From: Nocardioides luti
Lineage (GTDB): Bacteria; Actinomycetota; Actinomycetes; Propionibacteriales; Nocardioidaceae
Direction: 5' to 3'
Length of the DNA stretch: 64,000 bases
Assembly (NCBI RefSeq): GCF_014212315.1
Contig: NZ_JACKXE010000001.1
Span: 248,001 to 312,000 of the forward strand
How positions within the stretch are numbered: the first letter of the stretch is position 1; each line of letters starts with the position of its first letter. The notes beneath the pieces were generated by a model. It had not been told where the DNA came from. It worked only from the letters and a program-made list of their open reading frames with translations, and made no database searches. Below, one piece after another: positions 33,160 through 44,558 of the stretch. The position numbers and the translations under genes were made by a program.

Positions 33160-35499
33160 ATGCCGGGATCCTTGCTGGGAACACAGGTCCGCCGCGTCGA
33201 GGACCACGAGCTGCTCGTGGGCCGGGGCACGTTCGTCGACAACCACCGGGTCGAGGGCCTGGCCCACGCGGTCTTCGTGCGCAGCCCCGTGGCGCACGCC
33301 CGGATCAGCGGCGTCGACACGACCGTGGCCGCCGCGGCACCGGGCGTCCTCGGCGTCTTCACCTCTGCCGAGCTCGGCACCGCTCCCCTGCCGTCGTTCG
33401 CCGAGGTCAACGCCGCGTGCGGGCGCGCCGCGCTCGCCGTCGGCACGGTGCGCTACGTCGGCGATCCCGTGGCCCTGGTCGTCGCCGAGACCCGCGCGCA
33501 GGCCGTCGACGCCGCCGAGCTCGTCGACGTCGACTACGACGAGCTGGCGGTCGTGGCCGACGTCGAGTCGGCGCTCGCCGCGGAGGCACCGCTGCAGTTC
33601 GAGGAGGTCGGCTCCAACGTCGCGACGGCGCGGTACGACGGGGACCGCTCGGACCCCTTCGCCGGTGCCGACCGGGTGGTCCGGGCGCGCCTGGTCAACC
33701 AGCGCATCGCGGTGGCGCCGATCGAGCCGAACGCGATCCTGGTCGAGCCCGGCGACGGCTCGCTGACCGTCCACGTCTCCACCCAGCAGCCGCACATGTC
33801 CCGCGACCTCCTGGCGCGGGCCACCGGGATCGACGTGGAGGCCGTCCGCGTCGTCGCCCCGCACGTGGGCGGCGCCTTCGGCGGCAAGGCCGGTGTCGGC
33901 CCGGACCACGGCGCCGTCGCGCTGGCCGCGATCGCCCTCGGCCGCCCCGTCGCCTGGGCCGAGACGCGCAGCGAGGCAATGCTCTCGATGCAGGGCCGCG
34001 GCCAGGTGCAGTACGCCGAGCTCGGCGTCACCGACGACGGCACGATCACCGGCCTGCGGCTCCGGGTGCTCGGCGAGTGCGGCGCCTATGCCGGCTTCGG
34101 CGGGGCGCTGGCCGTCGGGCCGACCTACCTCATGGCCCAGGGGCCCTACGAGATCCCGGAGCTGCGCTTCGACGCCGTCGCGGTGATGACCAACACGGCT
34201 CCCGTCGGAGCCTTCCGCGGCGCCGGCCGACCGGAGGCCGCCGCCGCCCTGGAGCGCATCCTGGACGTCGCGGCACGCGAGCTGGGGCTGCCGCCCGAGG
34301 AGATCCGCCGGCGGAACCTGATCGCACCGGACGCGTTCCCCTACGCGACGAGCACCGGTGCGACCTACGACAACGGGGAGTACGTCGCCGCGCTGGACGA
34401 GGCGCTCCGCATCGCCGACGTCGACGCCGCCCGGGCCGAGCAGCAGCGTCGTCGCGACGCGGGTGAGGTGCGTCAGCTGGGCATCGGCATCGCGACGTAC
34501 GTCGAGATCACCGGCTTCGGCGGCTCGGAGTACGGCTCGGTCCACCTGCACGAGGACGGCTCGGCGACGGTGATGGCCGGGACCTCGGCCCACGGGCAGG
34601 GCCACGCGACGTCGTTCTCGATGCTGGTCAGCGACCGGCTCGGCATCCCGCTCGAGAGGATCACCTACCGCCAGTCCGACACGCAGGCCGTGCGGACCGG
34701 CGGGGGCACCGGCGGCTCGCGCTCCCTCCAGCTCGGCGGGAACGCCGTGCGCCAGGCGGCCGACGAGGTGCACGACCGCGCGGTCGCGATCGCCGCGCAG
34801 CTGCTCGAGGCCGACCCGGGCGACGTCGAGCTCGACGAGGCGGGCTTCCGCGTCGCCGGCGTGCCCGGGGACGCCCTCCCCTGGACCGCGGTGGTCGCGC
34901 ACGCGCGCGAGCACGACCTGGAGCTGGACTCCGACACCGACTTCACGCAGGACGGCGCGACCTTCCCGTTCGGTGCGCACGTGGCGATCGTCGAGGTGGA
35001 CACCGAGACGGGCCGGGTCCGCCCGCTGCGCCACGTCGCCGTCGACGACTGCGGACGCATCCTGAACCCGCTCCTGGTGGCCGGGCAGCAGCACGGCGGT
35101 GCGGTCCAGGGCATCAGCCAGGCGCTGTGGGAGGAGATGGTCTACGACGAGAGGGGCACCCCGCTCACGTCGTCGTTCGCCGACTACGCCATGCCGACGG
35201 CCGCGGACACGATCACGCTGGAGGTCTCCAGCACCGAGACGCCGACGCCGGCGAACCCGCTCGGGGCCAAGGGCATCGGGGAGTCGGCCACGGTCGGCTC
35301 CACGCCCGCGGTGCAGAACGCGGTCGTCGACGCGCTCGCGCACCTGGGCGTGCGGCACGTCGACCTGCCGTGCACCCCCGAGCGCGTGTGGCAGGCGATC
35401 GCCGACCCGCACCGCGACCCGTGGCGCGAGCCACCCGCCCGCTTCGACGCCCTCGCGTCGGCGGCGGCGGGCACCGACCCCGAGGTCATCGAGGCCTGA
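33160..35499 (+). CDS. orphan molybdenum hydroxylase large subunit (CoxL/XdhB-like, form II)
   Basis: A 779-residue catalytic subunit of the xanthine dehydrogenase/CO dehydrogenase family. It begins GTQVRRVEDHELLVGRGTFVDN, has the molybdopterin-binding strand GGAFGGKAG, the motif VGAFRGAGRPE (form II AYRGAGR rather than the AYxCSFR of true CO dehydrogenase), and the active-site glutamate in KGIGESATVG. Neither the FAD subunit nor the [2Fe-2S] subunit is adjacent, and no coxDEF-type maturation gene is near, so partners must be elsewhere or absent. ATG at 33160 follows TATGCT by 6 bases. Its substrate is unknown. Confidence 0.9.
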   Translation: MPGSLLGTQVRRVEDHELLVGRGTFVDNHRVEGLAHAVFVRSPVAHARISGVDTTVAAAAPGVLGVFTSAELGTAPLPSFAEVNAACGRAALAVGTVRYVGDPVALVVAETRAQAVDAAELVDVDYDELAVVADVESALAAEAPLQFEEVGSNVATARYDGDRSDPFAGADRVVRARLVNQRIAVAPIEPNAILVEPGDGSLTVHVSTQQPHMSRDLLARATGIDVEAVRVVAPHVGGAFGGKAGVGPDHGAVALAAIALGRPVAWAETRSEAMLSMQGRGQVQYAELGVTDDGTITGLRLRVLGECGAYAGFGGALAVGPTYLMAQGPYEIPELRFDAVAVMTNTAPVGAFRGAGRPEAAAALERILDVAARELGLPPEEIRRRNLIAPDAFPYATSTGATYDNGEYVAALDEALRIADVDAARAEQQRRRDAGEVRQLGIGIATYVEITGFGGSEYGSVHLHEDGSATVMAGTSAHGQGHATSFSMLVSDRLGIPLERITYRQSDTQAVRTGGGTGGSRSLQLGGNAVRQAADEVHDRAVAIAAQLLEADPGDVELDEAGFRVAGVPGDALPWTAVVAHAREHDLELDSDTDFTQDGATFPFGAHVAIVEVDTETGRVRPLRHVAVDDCGRILNPLLVAGQQHGGAVQGISQALWEEMVYDERGTPLTSSFADYAMPTAADTITLEVSSTETPTPANPLGAKGIGESATVGSTPAVQNAVVDALAHLGVRHVDLPCTPERVWQAIADPHRDPWREPPARFDALASAAAGTDPEVIEA

Positions 35500-35502
35500 G
35501 GA

Positions 35503-36357
35503 TCAGGTGCGGGTGCGGCGCTGGAACGACCGGAGCGCCAGCGGCGCGACCACGGCCGTGATGGCGACGGTCCAGATGATCGTGGTCAGCACGGGGTGCT
35601 GCAGCGGGAGCGCCGCGTCGTCCGGGGCGGCCCCGGTGTTGCCCCAGAGCTGGCGCACCGAGAGCACCAGGGAGGAGATCGGGTTCCACTCCGCGACGGT
35701 GCGCAGCCACGGCGTCATGCCGTCGGTGGGGGCGAAGGTGTTCGCGAGGAAGGTGATCGGGAACATCGTCGTGAACATGACGCCGTTCACCGCCTCGACC
35801 GACCGCATCGCGGAGCCGACCCAGATCCCGATCCAGATCATCGCGAAGCCCCACATCAGCAGCAGGACGTAGGCCAGCACCGCGTCGAGGAAGCCGTCAC
35901 GGATCCGCCAGCCGATGAGCAGCCCGGTCAGCGACATCACCACGATGCCGATGCTGGAGTGCAGGAGGCTGGACATGCTCCGCCCGACCAGCACGGCGGC
36001 GGGGTTGATCGGCAACGAGCGCATCCGGTCGACGATGCCCTTGTCGATGTCGGCGGTCAGCCCGACCGCGACGATGAACGAGGAGAACGCGATCGTCTGG
36101 CCCATGATCCCGCCGAGCAGCCACTCGCGGTAGCCGCCCGGGGAGCCGCTCACCTGGATCGAGCCGCCGAACACGAACGCGAAGAGCAGCACGAACATCA
36201 CCGGCTGGATGGTGACGTCCATCAGCATCTCGGGCATCCGCTTGATGTGGATCAGGTTGCGCCGCACGATCGTGAGCGACTGGCGCAGCAGGCCGGTCTC
36301 CCGGATCTCGGGGCGCTCGACGCCCGCGCGCACGGTCCGGCTGTCCTGGGTGGTCAC
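35503..36357 (-). CDS. ABC-2 type permease (DrrB-like)
   Basis: A 284-residue membrane protein of the ABC-2 export family with about six hydrophobic segments (for example MDVTIQPVMFVLLFAFVFGG, and WRTVAEWNPISSLVLSVRQLWG at the end). It starts with GTG overlapping the stop of the upstream ATPase (GTGA at 36354-36357), so the two are translated together. DrrAB systems export drugs or lipids; the cargo here is unknown. Confidence 0.91.
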   Translation of the reverse strand: MTTQDSRTVRAGVERPEIRETGLLRQSLTIVRRNLIHIKRMPEMLMDVTIQPVMFVLLFAFVFGGSIQVSGSPGGYREWLLGGIMGQTIAFSSFIVAVGLTADIDKGIVDRMRSLPINPAAVLVGRSMSSLLHSSIGIVVMSLTGLLIGWRIRDGFLDAVLAYVLLLMWGFAMIWIGIWVGSAMRSVEAVNGVMFTTMFPITFLANTFAPTDGMTPWLRTVAEWNPISSLVLSVRQLWGNTGAAPDDAALPLQHPVLTTIIWTVAITAVVAPLALRSFQRRTRT

Positions 36358-37340
36358 GAGACCATCTCCCCTTCGTCGGTGGCGGTGGCGTCCGGGACGT
36401 CCTCGGCACGGTGCCCCGTGAGGTGCAGGAACACGTCGTCCAGGCTCGGGCGCTTGAGGCCGAGGTCGTCGACCTCGATGCTGCTGTCGGCGAAGACCGC
36501 GGCGATCCGCGTCATGTCGGCCAGGCCGTTGGCGGGAGCGGTCAGCTGTCGCGCCCCGGTGTCGACGTGCACCTCGGAGACGTGGTCCCGCAGCATCGCC
36601 TCGGCGACCGGGAGGTCGGAGGCGTGCGAGACGGTCACGACGAGCGCGGCCCGTCCCGAGCGGTCCTTGAGCTCCAGCGGCGTGCCCTCGGCGATCACCC
36701 GGCCCTTGTCGATGACGACGATGCGGTCGGCCAGCTGGTCGGCCTCCTCGAGGTACTGCGTCGTGAGCAGCAGCGTGGTGCCCTCGCGGACCAGCTCGCG
36801 CAGCACGTCCCACAGCTCGACGCGGCTGCGCGGGTCGAGGCCGGTCGTCGGCTCGTCGAGGAACAGCACCGGCGGCACCGCGATCAGGCTCACCGCCAGG
36901 TCGAGGCGCCGGCGCATGCCTCCGGAGTAGTGCTTGACGACCCGGTTGCCGGCGTCGGCCAGGCTGAACCGCTCGAGCAGGTCCTCGGTCGCGCGCTTGA
37001 TGTAGGAGGACGAGAGGCCGTAGAGCGCGCCGATCAGGCGGAGGTTCTCGCGGCCGGTCAGCAGCTCGTCGACGGTGGCGGCCTGGCCGGTCAGCCCCAT
37101 GGCACGGCGCACGGCGGCGGGCTCGGTCACCACGTCGTGGCCGGCGACCCGGGCGGTGCCGCTCGTGGGGACGGTGAGCGTGGTCATCATCCGCACGGTG
37201 GTCGTCTTGCCGGCGCCGTTCGGCCCGAGCATGCCCAGCACGCTGCCCTCCGGGACGCTCAGGCTGACCCCGTCGACCGCGAGCGTGTCGCCGAAGCGCT
37301 TGACCAGGTTGTCGGCCTCGATGGCCGGGGTGGCACTCAT
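36354..37340 (-). CDS. ABC transporter ATPase (DrrA-like)
   Basis: A 328-residue ATPase with GPNGAGKTTTVRMM, signature YSGGMRRRLDLAVSL, Walker [12 protein letters not shown] and a C-terminal extension of about 100 residues typical of the daunorubicin-resistance group (ending near VDDLGLKRPSLDDVFLHLTGH). It pairs with the DrrB-like permease downstream. ATG at 37340 is preceded by TAGGCT 6 bases upstream on the reverse strand. It is divergent from a second ABC system. Confidence 0.93.
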   Translation of the reverse strand: MSATPAIEADNLVKRFGDTLAVDGVSLSVPEGSVLGMLGPNGAGKTTTVRMMTTLTVPTSGTARVAGHDVVTEPAAVRRAMGLTGQAATVDELLTGRENLRLIGALYGLSSSYIKRATEDLLERFSLADAGNRVVKHYSGGMRRRLDLAVSLIAVPPVLFLDEPTTGLDPRSRVELWDVLRELVREGTTLLLTTQYLEEADQLADRIVVIDKGRVIAEGTPLELKDRSGRAALVVTVSHASDLPVAEAMLRDHVSEVHVDTGARQLTAPANGLADMTRIAAVFADSSIEVDDLGLKRPSLDDVFLHLTGHRAEDVPDATATDEGEMVS

Positions 37341-37434
37341 GGCGTCAGCCTAGGTGTGATCGCCGACACCGCCGACCGAATACTCCGCCCCGGCCGACGC
37401 GAGGGGGTGGACCACGGCTCCCTAGACTGAGGTG

Positions 37435-38369
<935 letters not shown>

Positions 38370-38373
<4 letters not shown>

Positions 38374-39134
38374 GCGGGACCTTCACCCCGAGGCCGGGTG
38401 CCGCTCCCCTGCGCCGCCAGGTGCTCGCCCAGGCCTCCATGGAGTCGCGGCTGATGCTGCGCAACGGCGAGCAGCTGCTGCTGGCCGTCGTGATCCCGGT
38501 GATCGTGCTGTTCGGCGCGGTCGAGGGCTCGAAGCACGTCAGCCTCGGGCTCGACCACCCGGCCGTCGACGTCTTCACCCCCGGTGTGCTCGCCCTCGCC
38601 GTCATGTCCACCGCGTTCACCTCGCTCGCCATCGCCACCGGCTTCGAGCGGCGCTACGGCGTGATCAAGCGGCTCGGTTCGTCGCCGCTGCCCCGCTCCG
38701 GCCTCCTGATGGGCAAGGTCGGCGGCCTGCTGCTCATCGAGGTGCTGCAGGTCGCGGTGATCTCCGTGGTCGGGCTGCTGCTCGGCTGGGACCCGCAGCC
38801 CGGGCTGCTGGGGGCCGGCCTGGGCATCGTCCTGGGGACCGCGGCCTTCGCGTCCCTGGGCCTCTTCATCGCCGGGGTGCTCCGGGCCGAGGCGACCCTG
38901 GCCGCGGCCAACCTCGTCTACCTGCTCCTGATGGCCGGCGGCGCCGTGGTGCTCCCCGCTACGGCGTACGGCGCCTTCGGGGACCTGGTGCGCTGGCTGC
39001 CGTCCGGGGCCCTGGGCGACGTCATGCGCGACGCGCTCATCGACGGCCGGACCACCTGGACCGACCTCGCCGTACTGCTCGCCTGGGCCGTGCTCGGCAC
39101 CGCCCTGACCGCTAGGACCTTCACGTGGGAGTGA
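38370..39134 (+). CDS. ABC-2 type permease linked to haem A genes
   Basis: A 254-residue membrane protein with about six hydrophobic segments (for example LLLAVVIPVIVLFGAVEG and FASLGLFIAGVL). It begins with GTG overlapping the ATPase stop and ends overlapping the ctaA start, so all three genes form one translational chain. It is the membrane partner of the preceding ATPase. Confidence 0.92.
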
Positions 39135-40012
39135 CCGCCCGCCTGCCCGACCGCCTGCGCCACCTCGACGACTGGCTGCGGGGCTGGGGCTGGGCCTCGC
39201 TCGTCGCCAACGGCGTCCTCGTCGTCACCGGCGGCGTGGTCCGGCTGACCGGCTCCGGGCTCGGGTGCCCGACGTGGCCGCGCTGCACGGAGGAGTCGTT
39301 CACCCCGCACGGCGCCTACAACGTGCACTCGGTCATCGAGTTCGGCAACCGGATGCTGACCTACGTCCTGGTCGCCGTCGCCGTCGCGACCTTCGTGGCC
39401 GCCTGGCAGTCGGGCCGCCGGGACCTGCGTCGGATCGCCCTGGTCATGGCCCTGGGCATCCCCGCGCAGGCGGTGATCGGCGGCATCACGGTGCTGACCG
39501 ACCTCAACCCGTGGATCGTGTCCTTCCACCTTCTGTGCTCGCTGGCGATCATCGGCGTCGCGGTCCTGTTCCTGCAGCGCGTCGACCACCCCGCACCGGT
39601 CGTCGCCCGCGGGCCCGTGGTCGGGTTGGCCTGGGCGACGTTCGCGGCCGCCTGGCTGGTGCTGTACGTCGGCACGGTGGTGACCGGCTCCGGGCCCCAC
39701 GCCGGCGACGTCAAGGCGCCGCGCAACGGCCTCGACCCGCTCCAGCTGAGCCAGCTGCACGCCGACGTGGTCTTCCTCTTCGTCGGGCTCACGGTCGGGC
39801 TGCTCTTCACGCTGCTCGCGACGGGGGCGTCGGCGCCCGCCCGCACCGCCGTGGTCGTCCTGCTGGCCCTCGAGGTGGGCCAGGGCGCCATCGGCTTCGT
39901 GCAGTACTTCACCGACCTGCCGATCGTGCTGGTCGGCTTCCACATGCTCGGTGCGGCGCTGATCTCGGCCAGCGTCACGCACGTGCTGCTGCGGGTCCGC
40001 GAACCCGCCTGA
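39131..40012 (+). CDS. ctaA: haem A synthase CtaA (COX15 type)
   Basis: A 293-residue eight-helix membrane protein that oxidises haem O to haem A for cytochrome c oxidase. It shows TGGVVRLTGSGLGCPTWPRC with the disulfide-forming cysteine pair, the paired GxxNR segment EFGNRML, and later HADVVFLFVGL and GFHMLGAAL with haem-ligand histidines. GTG at 39131 overlaps the permease stop in the same 4-base manner as its neighbours, so it is preferred to GTG at 39125. It converges with ctaB, whose product makes its substrate. Confidence 0.94.
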   Translation: MTARLPDRLRHLDDWLRGWGWASLVANGVLVVTGGVVRLTGSGLGCPTWPRCTEESFTPHGAYNVHSVIEFGNRMLTYVLVAVAVATFVAAWQSGRRDLRRIALVMALGIPAQAVIGGITVLTDLNPWIVSFHLLCSLAIIGVAVLFLQRVDHPAPVVARGPVVGLAWATFAAAWLVLYVGTVVTGSGPHAGDVKAPRNGLDPLQLSQLHADVVFLFVGLTVGLLFTLLATGASAPARTAVVVLLALEVGQGAIGFVQYFTDLPIVLVGFHMLGAALISASVTHVLLRVREPA

Positions 40013-40047
40013 GCCGCCCCGGGCAGGGCACAGGCGGGTCCACGAAA

Positions 40048-40152
40048 ATGACGACGGCGGCCCGCACCCCCGTGCTCAGGCCTGCCGTCGTCATAGGGGT
40101 AGACGCGACGAACCCGGATTTGGTTGCACGAATCCGGAAAGTTTTTTTCCGG
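40048..40152. terminator. compound bidirectional terminator between ctaA and ctaB
   Basis: Three overlapping structures fill the convergent gap. ATGACGACGGC (40048-40058) pairs with GCCGTCGTCAT (40084-40094). CCGGATT (40114-40120) pairs with AATCCGG (40131-40137) and is followed by a run of seven T (40142-40148), an intrinsic terminator for ctaA. CCGGAAA (40134-40140) pairs with TTTCCGG (40146-40152), usable from the ctaB side. Confidence 0.8.
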
Positions 40153-40157
40153 GTCCC

Positions 40158-41102
40158 TCAGCGGGTCAGCAGCGGGTCGAGCGCGACGGCCACGAACAGC
40201 AGCGACAGGTAGAGGTTCGAGGAGTGGAAGAGCCGCATCGGCTGGATCGCGGTGAGGCTCTCGGTGCCCTTGGTGCGCCCCCACATGCGGTGCGCCTCGA
40301 CCAGGAAGCCGGCGCCGAGCACCGCCGCGGCGATCGGGTAGAACAGGCCCGTGCCCGCGACCGGCCACAGCAGCAGCGAGGTCGCGACCATCACCCAGCT
40401 GTAGAGCACGATCTGGCGGCCGACCTCGCGGGCGGGGGCGACGACGGGGAGCATCGGGACGTCGACGTTCGCGTAGTCCTCGCGGTAGCGCAGCGCCAGC
40501 GCCCAGGTGTGCGGGGGCGTCCAGAAGAAGACGACCATGAAGAGCACGACGGGGACCCACGACAGGGCGCCGGTGACGGCGGTCCAGCCGATCAGCGCCG
40601 GGAAGCAGCCGGCGAGCCCGCCCCAGACGATGTTCTGGGTGGTGCGGCGCTTCAGCAGCATCGTGTAGCCGAAGACGTAGAACGCGTTCGCACCGACGGA
40701 CAGGAGCGCCGAGAGCGGGTTGACCCAGACGGCGAGGATCACCGTCGAGAGGATGCCGAGCACGAAGCCGAAGACCAGGGCCGAGCGCGGCGACACGATG
40801 TGCCGCGGCAGGGCACGGCGACGGGTGCGCCGCATCTGCTCGTCGATGTCGCGGTCGTAGACGCAGTTGAACACCGAGGCGGATCCGGCGGAGAACGTGC
40901 CGCCGATGACGGTGGCGACCACGAGGCCGAGCGGCGGGATGCCCCGCGCCGCGAAGAACATGACCGGCACGGTGGTCAGGAGCAGCAGCTCGATGACCCG
41001 CGGCTTGGTCAGCCCGACGTACGCCGCGACCACGTCCTTGAAGGTCGCCGGAGCCGCTTCCTCCTGCTGGGCAGCAGAGGCCGACTGGCCGACGTACGTC
41101 AC
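40158..41102 (-). CDS. ctaB: protohaem IX farnesyltransferase CtaB
   Basis: A 314-residue UbiA-type prenyltransferase that turns haem B into haem O. Nine hydrophobic segments are present; the prenyl-binding motif is [18 protein letters not shown] (N-x3-D-x3-D), with a second aspartate-rich loop at [16 protein letters not shown] at 41102 is chosen from its GAGGATCTCC leader and the start of similarity (TYVGQSASA). A long upstream frame is non-coding. It is divergent from tkt, with separate -10 elements 14-20 bp apart. Confidence 0.94.
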   Translation of the reverse strand: MTYVGQSASAAQQEEAAPATFKDVVAAYVGLTKPRVIELLLLTTVPVMFFAARGIPPLGLVVATVIGGTFSAGSASVFNCVYDRDIDEQMRRTRRRALPRHIVSPRSALVFGFVLGILSTVILAVWVNPLSALLSVGANAFYVFGYTMLLKRRTTQNIVWGGLAGCFPALIGWTAVTGALSWVPVVLFMVVFFWTPPHTWALALRYREDYANVDVPMLPVVAPAREVGRQIVLYSWVMVATSLLLWPVAGTGLFYPIAAAVLGAGFLVEAHRMWGRTKGTESLTAIQPMRLFHSSNLYLSLLFVAVALDPLLTR

Positions 41103-41289
41103 GGAGATCCTCGGGTGGGCAGGGTCACCCCGGGAGGGGCGCTTGCTGGGTTCGATCGTATCGCGCCGGATGAGTAGGCTCGGTGGTGCCTGAGTACTCC
41201 CGCCTGTGACGTTGCACCCTTCACCGCCCTGCGCACCACCTGCGCACCAGGGGCACCGTCGCGAGGCGCACCGCCACGAGAGGAACCCT
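41103..41289. promoter_or_regulatory. divergent ctaB/tkt promoter region
   Basis: The 187-bp region holds TACGAT on the reverse strand (41155-41160) as a ctaB -10 and TAGGCT on the forward strand (41175-41180) as a tkt -10. Unlike most genes here, both would have leaders of 50-100 nt, and tkt has a GAGAGGAA ribosome-binding site (41278-41285). Confidence 0.5.
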
Positions 41290-43392
41290 GTGAGCAGCAC
41301 CGCTGGACTGGACTGGACCGAGCTCGACGACAAGGCGGTGGACACCGCGCGCGTCCTGGCCATGGATGCGGTGCAGAAGGTGGGCAACGGCCACCCCGGC
41401 ACGGCCATGAGCCTGGCCCCCGCGGCGTACCTCCTCTTCCAGAAGGTCATGCGGCACGACCCGGCCGACCCGCGCTGGATCGCGCGCGACCGCTTCGTGC
41501 TCTCGTGCGGCCACTCGAGCATCACGCTCTACACGCAGCTGTTCCTCGGCGGCTTCGGCCTCGAGCTCGAGGACCTGCGCGCGCTGCGCACCTGGGGCTC
41601 CAAGACCCCCGGTCACCCGGAGCTCCACCACACCGCCGGCGTCGAGGTCACCACCGGCCCGCTCGGCCAGGGCGTCGCGAACGCCGTCGGCATGGCCATG
41701 GAGGCCCGCCGCGTGCACGGCCTGCTCGACCCCGAGGCCGCCCCCGGCAAGAGCCTCTTCGACCACCACGTCTACGTCCTCTGCTCCGACGGCGACCTCC
41801 AGGAGGGCGTGAGCGGCGAGGCCAGCTCGATCGCCGGCACCCAGGAGCTCGGCAACCTGACGGTCGTCTACGACCGCAACCGGATCTCGATCGAGGGCAA
41901 CACCGACATCGCCTTCACCGAGGACGTCGCGAAGCGTTACGAGGCCTACGGCTGGGACGTGCAGGTCGTCGACTGGACCAACGGCGGCAAGAAGTACGTC
42001 GAGGACGTCCCGGCGCTGTACGACGCGATCACCGCCGCCGGCAAGGTCACGGACAAGCCGTCGCTCATCGTGCTCGACACGATCATCGCCTGGCCCGCGC
42101 CCAACGCCCAGGGCACCGAGAAGGCCCACGGCAGCGCGCTCGGCGACGCCGAGGTCGCGGCCACCAAGGAGGTCCTCGGCTGGGACCCCGAGCTCACCTT
42201 CCAGGTGCCCGAGGAGGTCCTCGCCCACACCCGCCAGCTCGGTGAGCGCGGCTCCGCGTGGGGCGCCGCGTGGGACGAGCAGTACGCCGCCTGGGCGGAC
42301 GCCCACCCGGAGCGGGCCACCCTGCTGCACCGGCTCAAGTCGCGGGCCCTGCCCGAGGGGCTCGAGGCCGCACTCCCGACCTTCGAGGCCAGCGAGAAGG
42401 GCGTCGCCACCCGCGTGGCGTCCAGCGAAGTCATCAACGCCGTCGCACCGCTGATGCCCGAGCTGTGGGGCGGCTCCGCCGACCTCGCCGGCTCGAACAA
42501 CACCACGATCAAGGGCGCCCCGTCGTTCCTCCCGAAGAGCCGCGGCGTCGAGGAGTGGAAGGCCGACCCCCACCAGGGTCGGGTGCTCCACTTCGGCATC
42601 CGCGAGCACGGCATGGGCGCGATCATGAACGGCATCGCGGCCGACGCCCTCACCCGCGTCTTCGGCGGCACCTTCCTGACGTTCTCGGACTACATGCGCG
42701 GAGCGGTGCGGGTCGCGGCCCTGAGCCAGCTGCCCGTCACCTACGTCTGGACCCACGACTCCATCGGCCTCGGCGAGGACGGCCCGACCCACCAGCCGGT
42801 CGAGCACCTCGCGGCCCTGCGCGCGATGCCCGGCCTCGACGTCGTCCGCCCCGCGGACGCCAACGAGACGGCCGCCTGCTGGTTCACCATCCTCGGCCAC
42901 ACCGACCGTCCCGCGGCGCTCGCGCTGACCCGCCAGAACGTGCCGGTCTTCCCGCGCGGTGCCGAGGGCTTCGCCGAGACCAGCGAGGTCCACCGCGGCG
43001 CCTACGTCCTCGTCGACGCCGAGGGCGGCCGGCCCGACGTGATCCTGCTGGCCACCGGCTCCGAGGTGCAGCTCGCCGTCCAGGCCCGCACCCGGCTCGC
43101 CGAGGAGGGCGTCCAGGCCCGGGTCGTGTCGATGCCGTGCCTCGAGTGGTTCGAGGCGCAGGACCAGTCCTACCGCGACACCGTCATCCCGCCGATCGTC
43201 AAGGCCCGCGTCTCCGTCGAGGCCGGCGTGAAGCAAGGCTGGCGCGAGTACGTCGGCGACCACGGCCGCATCGTCTCGATCGACCACTACGGCGCCTCGG
43301 CCGACTACGCCCGTCTCTACCAGGAGTTCGGCATCACGGCGGAGGCCGTGGTCGCCGCCGCCCACGACAGCATCCGGACGGTCCAGGACTGA
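41290..43392 (+). CDS. tkt: transketolase
   Basis: A 700-residue thiamine diphosphate enzyme of the non-oxidative pentose phosphate pathway. The cofactor motif is [15 protein letters not shown] with [21 protein letters not shown], the histidines of [28 protein letters not shown] and [18 protein letters not shown] are typical. It starts the operon tkt-tal-pgi-zwf-opcA-pgl. The start at GTG 41290 gives the expected N-terminus and has a good ribosome-binding site. Confidence 0.97.
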   Translation: MSSTAGLDWTELDDKAVDTARVLAMDAVQKVGNGHPGTAMSLAPAAYLLFQKVMRHDPADPRWIARDRFVLSCGHSSITLYTQLFLGGFGLELEDLRALRTWGSKTPGHPELHHTAGVEVTTGPLGQGVANAVGMAMEARRVHGLLDPEAAPGKSLFDHHVYVLCSDGDLQEGVSGEASSIAGTQELGNLTVVYDRNRISIEGNTDIAFTEDVAKRYEAYGWDVQVVDWTNGGKKYVEDVPALYDAITAAGKVTDKPSLIVLDTIIAWPAPNAQGTEKAHGSALGDAEVAATKEVLGWDPELTFQVPEEVLAHTRQLGERGSAWGAAWDEQYAAWADAHPERATLLHRLKSRALPEGLEAALPTFEASEKGVATRVASSEVINAVAPLMPELWGGSADLAGSNNTTIKGAPSFLPKSRGVEEWKADPHQGRVLHFGIREHGMGAIMNGIAADALTRVFGGTFLTFSDYMRGAVRVAALSQLPVTYVWTHDSIGLGEDGPTHQPVEHLAALRAMPGLDVVRPADANETAACWFTILGHTDRPAALALTRQNVPVFPRGAEGFAETSEVHRGAYVLVDAEGGRPDVILLATGSEVQLAVQARTRLAEEGVQARVVSMPCLEWFEAQDQSYRDTVIPPIVKARVSVEAGVKQGWREYVGDHGRIVSIDHYGASADYARLYQEFGITAEAVVAAAHDSIRTVQD

Positions 43393-43442
43393 CCCGACCC
43401 CGCCTGGGTACATCACGACCAACGCACCACCGGGAGGAACCC

Positions 43443-44558
43443 ATGAGTGACCGTCTGAAGGCCCTTGCTGACGCAGGGGTGTCCATCTGGCTCGACGACC
43501 TGTCGCGCGAGCGCATCGAGTCCGGCAACCTCGCCGAGCTCGTCGAGACCAAGTCCGTCGTCGGCGTGACGACGAACCCCACCATCTTCGCCGGCGCGAT
43601 CGCCGACGGCGAGCGGTACGACGAGCAGGTCCGCAAGCTCGTCGCCCAGGGTGAGAGGGTCGACCGCGTCATCTTCGAGCTGACCACCGAGGACGTCCGC
43701 AACGCCTGCGACATCCTGCGCCCCGTCGCCGACGGCTCGTCCTCGGACGGCCGCGTGTCGATCGAGGTCGAGCCCGACCTGGCCAACGACACCGAGGGCA
43801 CCATCGCCTCGGCGCGCGCGCTCTGGTCGGCCGTGGACCGCTCCAACGTCCTGATCAAGATCCCCGCGACCGAGGAGGGCCTGCCGGCCATCACGGCCGC
43901 GATCGCCGAGGGCATCTCGGTGAACGTGACGCTGATCTTCGGCATCGACCGCTACCGCGCGGTGATGGACGCCTACCTCAGCGGCCTCGAGGCCGCGCGC
44001 GACGCCGGGCTCGACCTGTCGCGCATCCAGTCCGTCGCATCGTTCTTCGTGTCCCGCGTGGACTCCGAGATCGACAAGCGCCTCGACGCGATCGGCACCG
44101 ACGAGGCCACCGCCCTCAAGGGCAAGGCAGCCGTCGCGAACGCCTGGCTCGCCTACGCGGCGTTCGAGGAGGTCGTGGCCAGCGACCGCTGGAAGCAGCT
44201 CGCCGACGCCGGCGCGCACCGCCAGCGTCCGCTGTGGGCCTCCACCGGCGTGAAGAGCGACGCCTACCCGGACACGCTCTACGTGAGCGAGCTGGTCGTG
44301 GCGGACACCGTCAACACGATGCCCGAGAAGACCATGGACGCGTTCGCGGACCACGGCGAGGTCACCGGCGACACGGTGACCGGCAAGGGCGCCGAGGCGC
44401 AGGCGATCTTCGACCGGCTCAGCGCGGTCGGGATCGACTTCGACGACGTGCTCGTCGTGCTCGAGGACGAGGGCGTCGACAAGTTCAAGAAGTCCTGGCA
44501 GGAGCTCGTGGAGACCGTCCGCGGCCAGATGGAGAAGGCAGGACAGGCGCAGGCATGA
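43443..44558 (+). CDS. tal: transaldolase
   Basis: A 371-residue enzyme, the actinobacterial long form. The Schiff-base lysine is in [27 protein letters not shown] and [18 protein letters not shown] are conserved in the family. The ATG has GGGAGGAA six bases upstream. It lies 50 bases after tkt and overlaps pgi by 4 bases (ATGA). Confidence 0.97.
   Translation: MSDRLKALADAGVSIWLDDLSRERIESGNLAELVETKSVVGVTTNPTIFAGAIADGERYDEQVRKLVAQGERVDRVIFELTTEDVRNACDILRPVADGSSSDGRVSIEVEPDLANDTEGTIASARALWSAVDRSNVLIKIPATEEGLPAITAAIAEGISVNVTLIFGIDRYRAVMDAYLSGLEAARDAGLDLSRIQSVASFFVSRVDSEIDKRLDAIGTDEATALKGKAAVANAWLAYAAFEEVVASDRWKQLADAGAHRQRPLWASTGVKSDAYPDTLYVSELVVADTVNTMPEKTMDAFADHGEVTGDTVTGKGAEAQAIFDRLSAVGIDFDDVLVVLEDEGVDKFKKSWQELVETVRGQMEKAGQAQA

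Noticed and set aside
41149..41165. tRNA-like TTCGATC segment between ctaB and tkt
   Set aside because: No cloverleaf arms could be formed around it.
41181..41289. A riboswitch in the tkt leader
   Set aside because: The leader of about 100 nt has no recognisable aptamer motif, including no TPP-type CUGAGA element.
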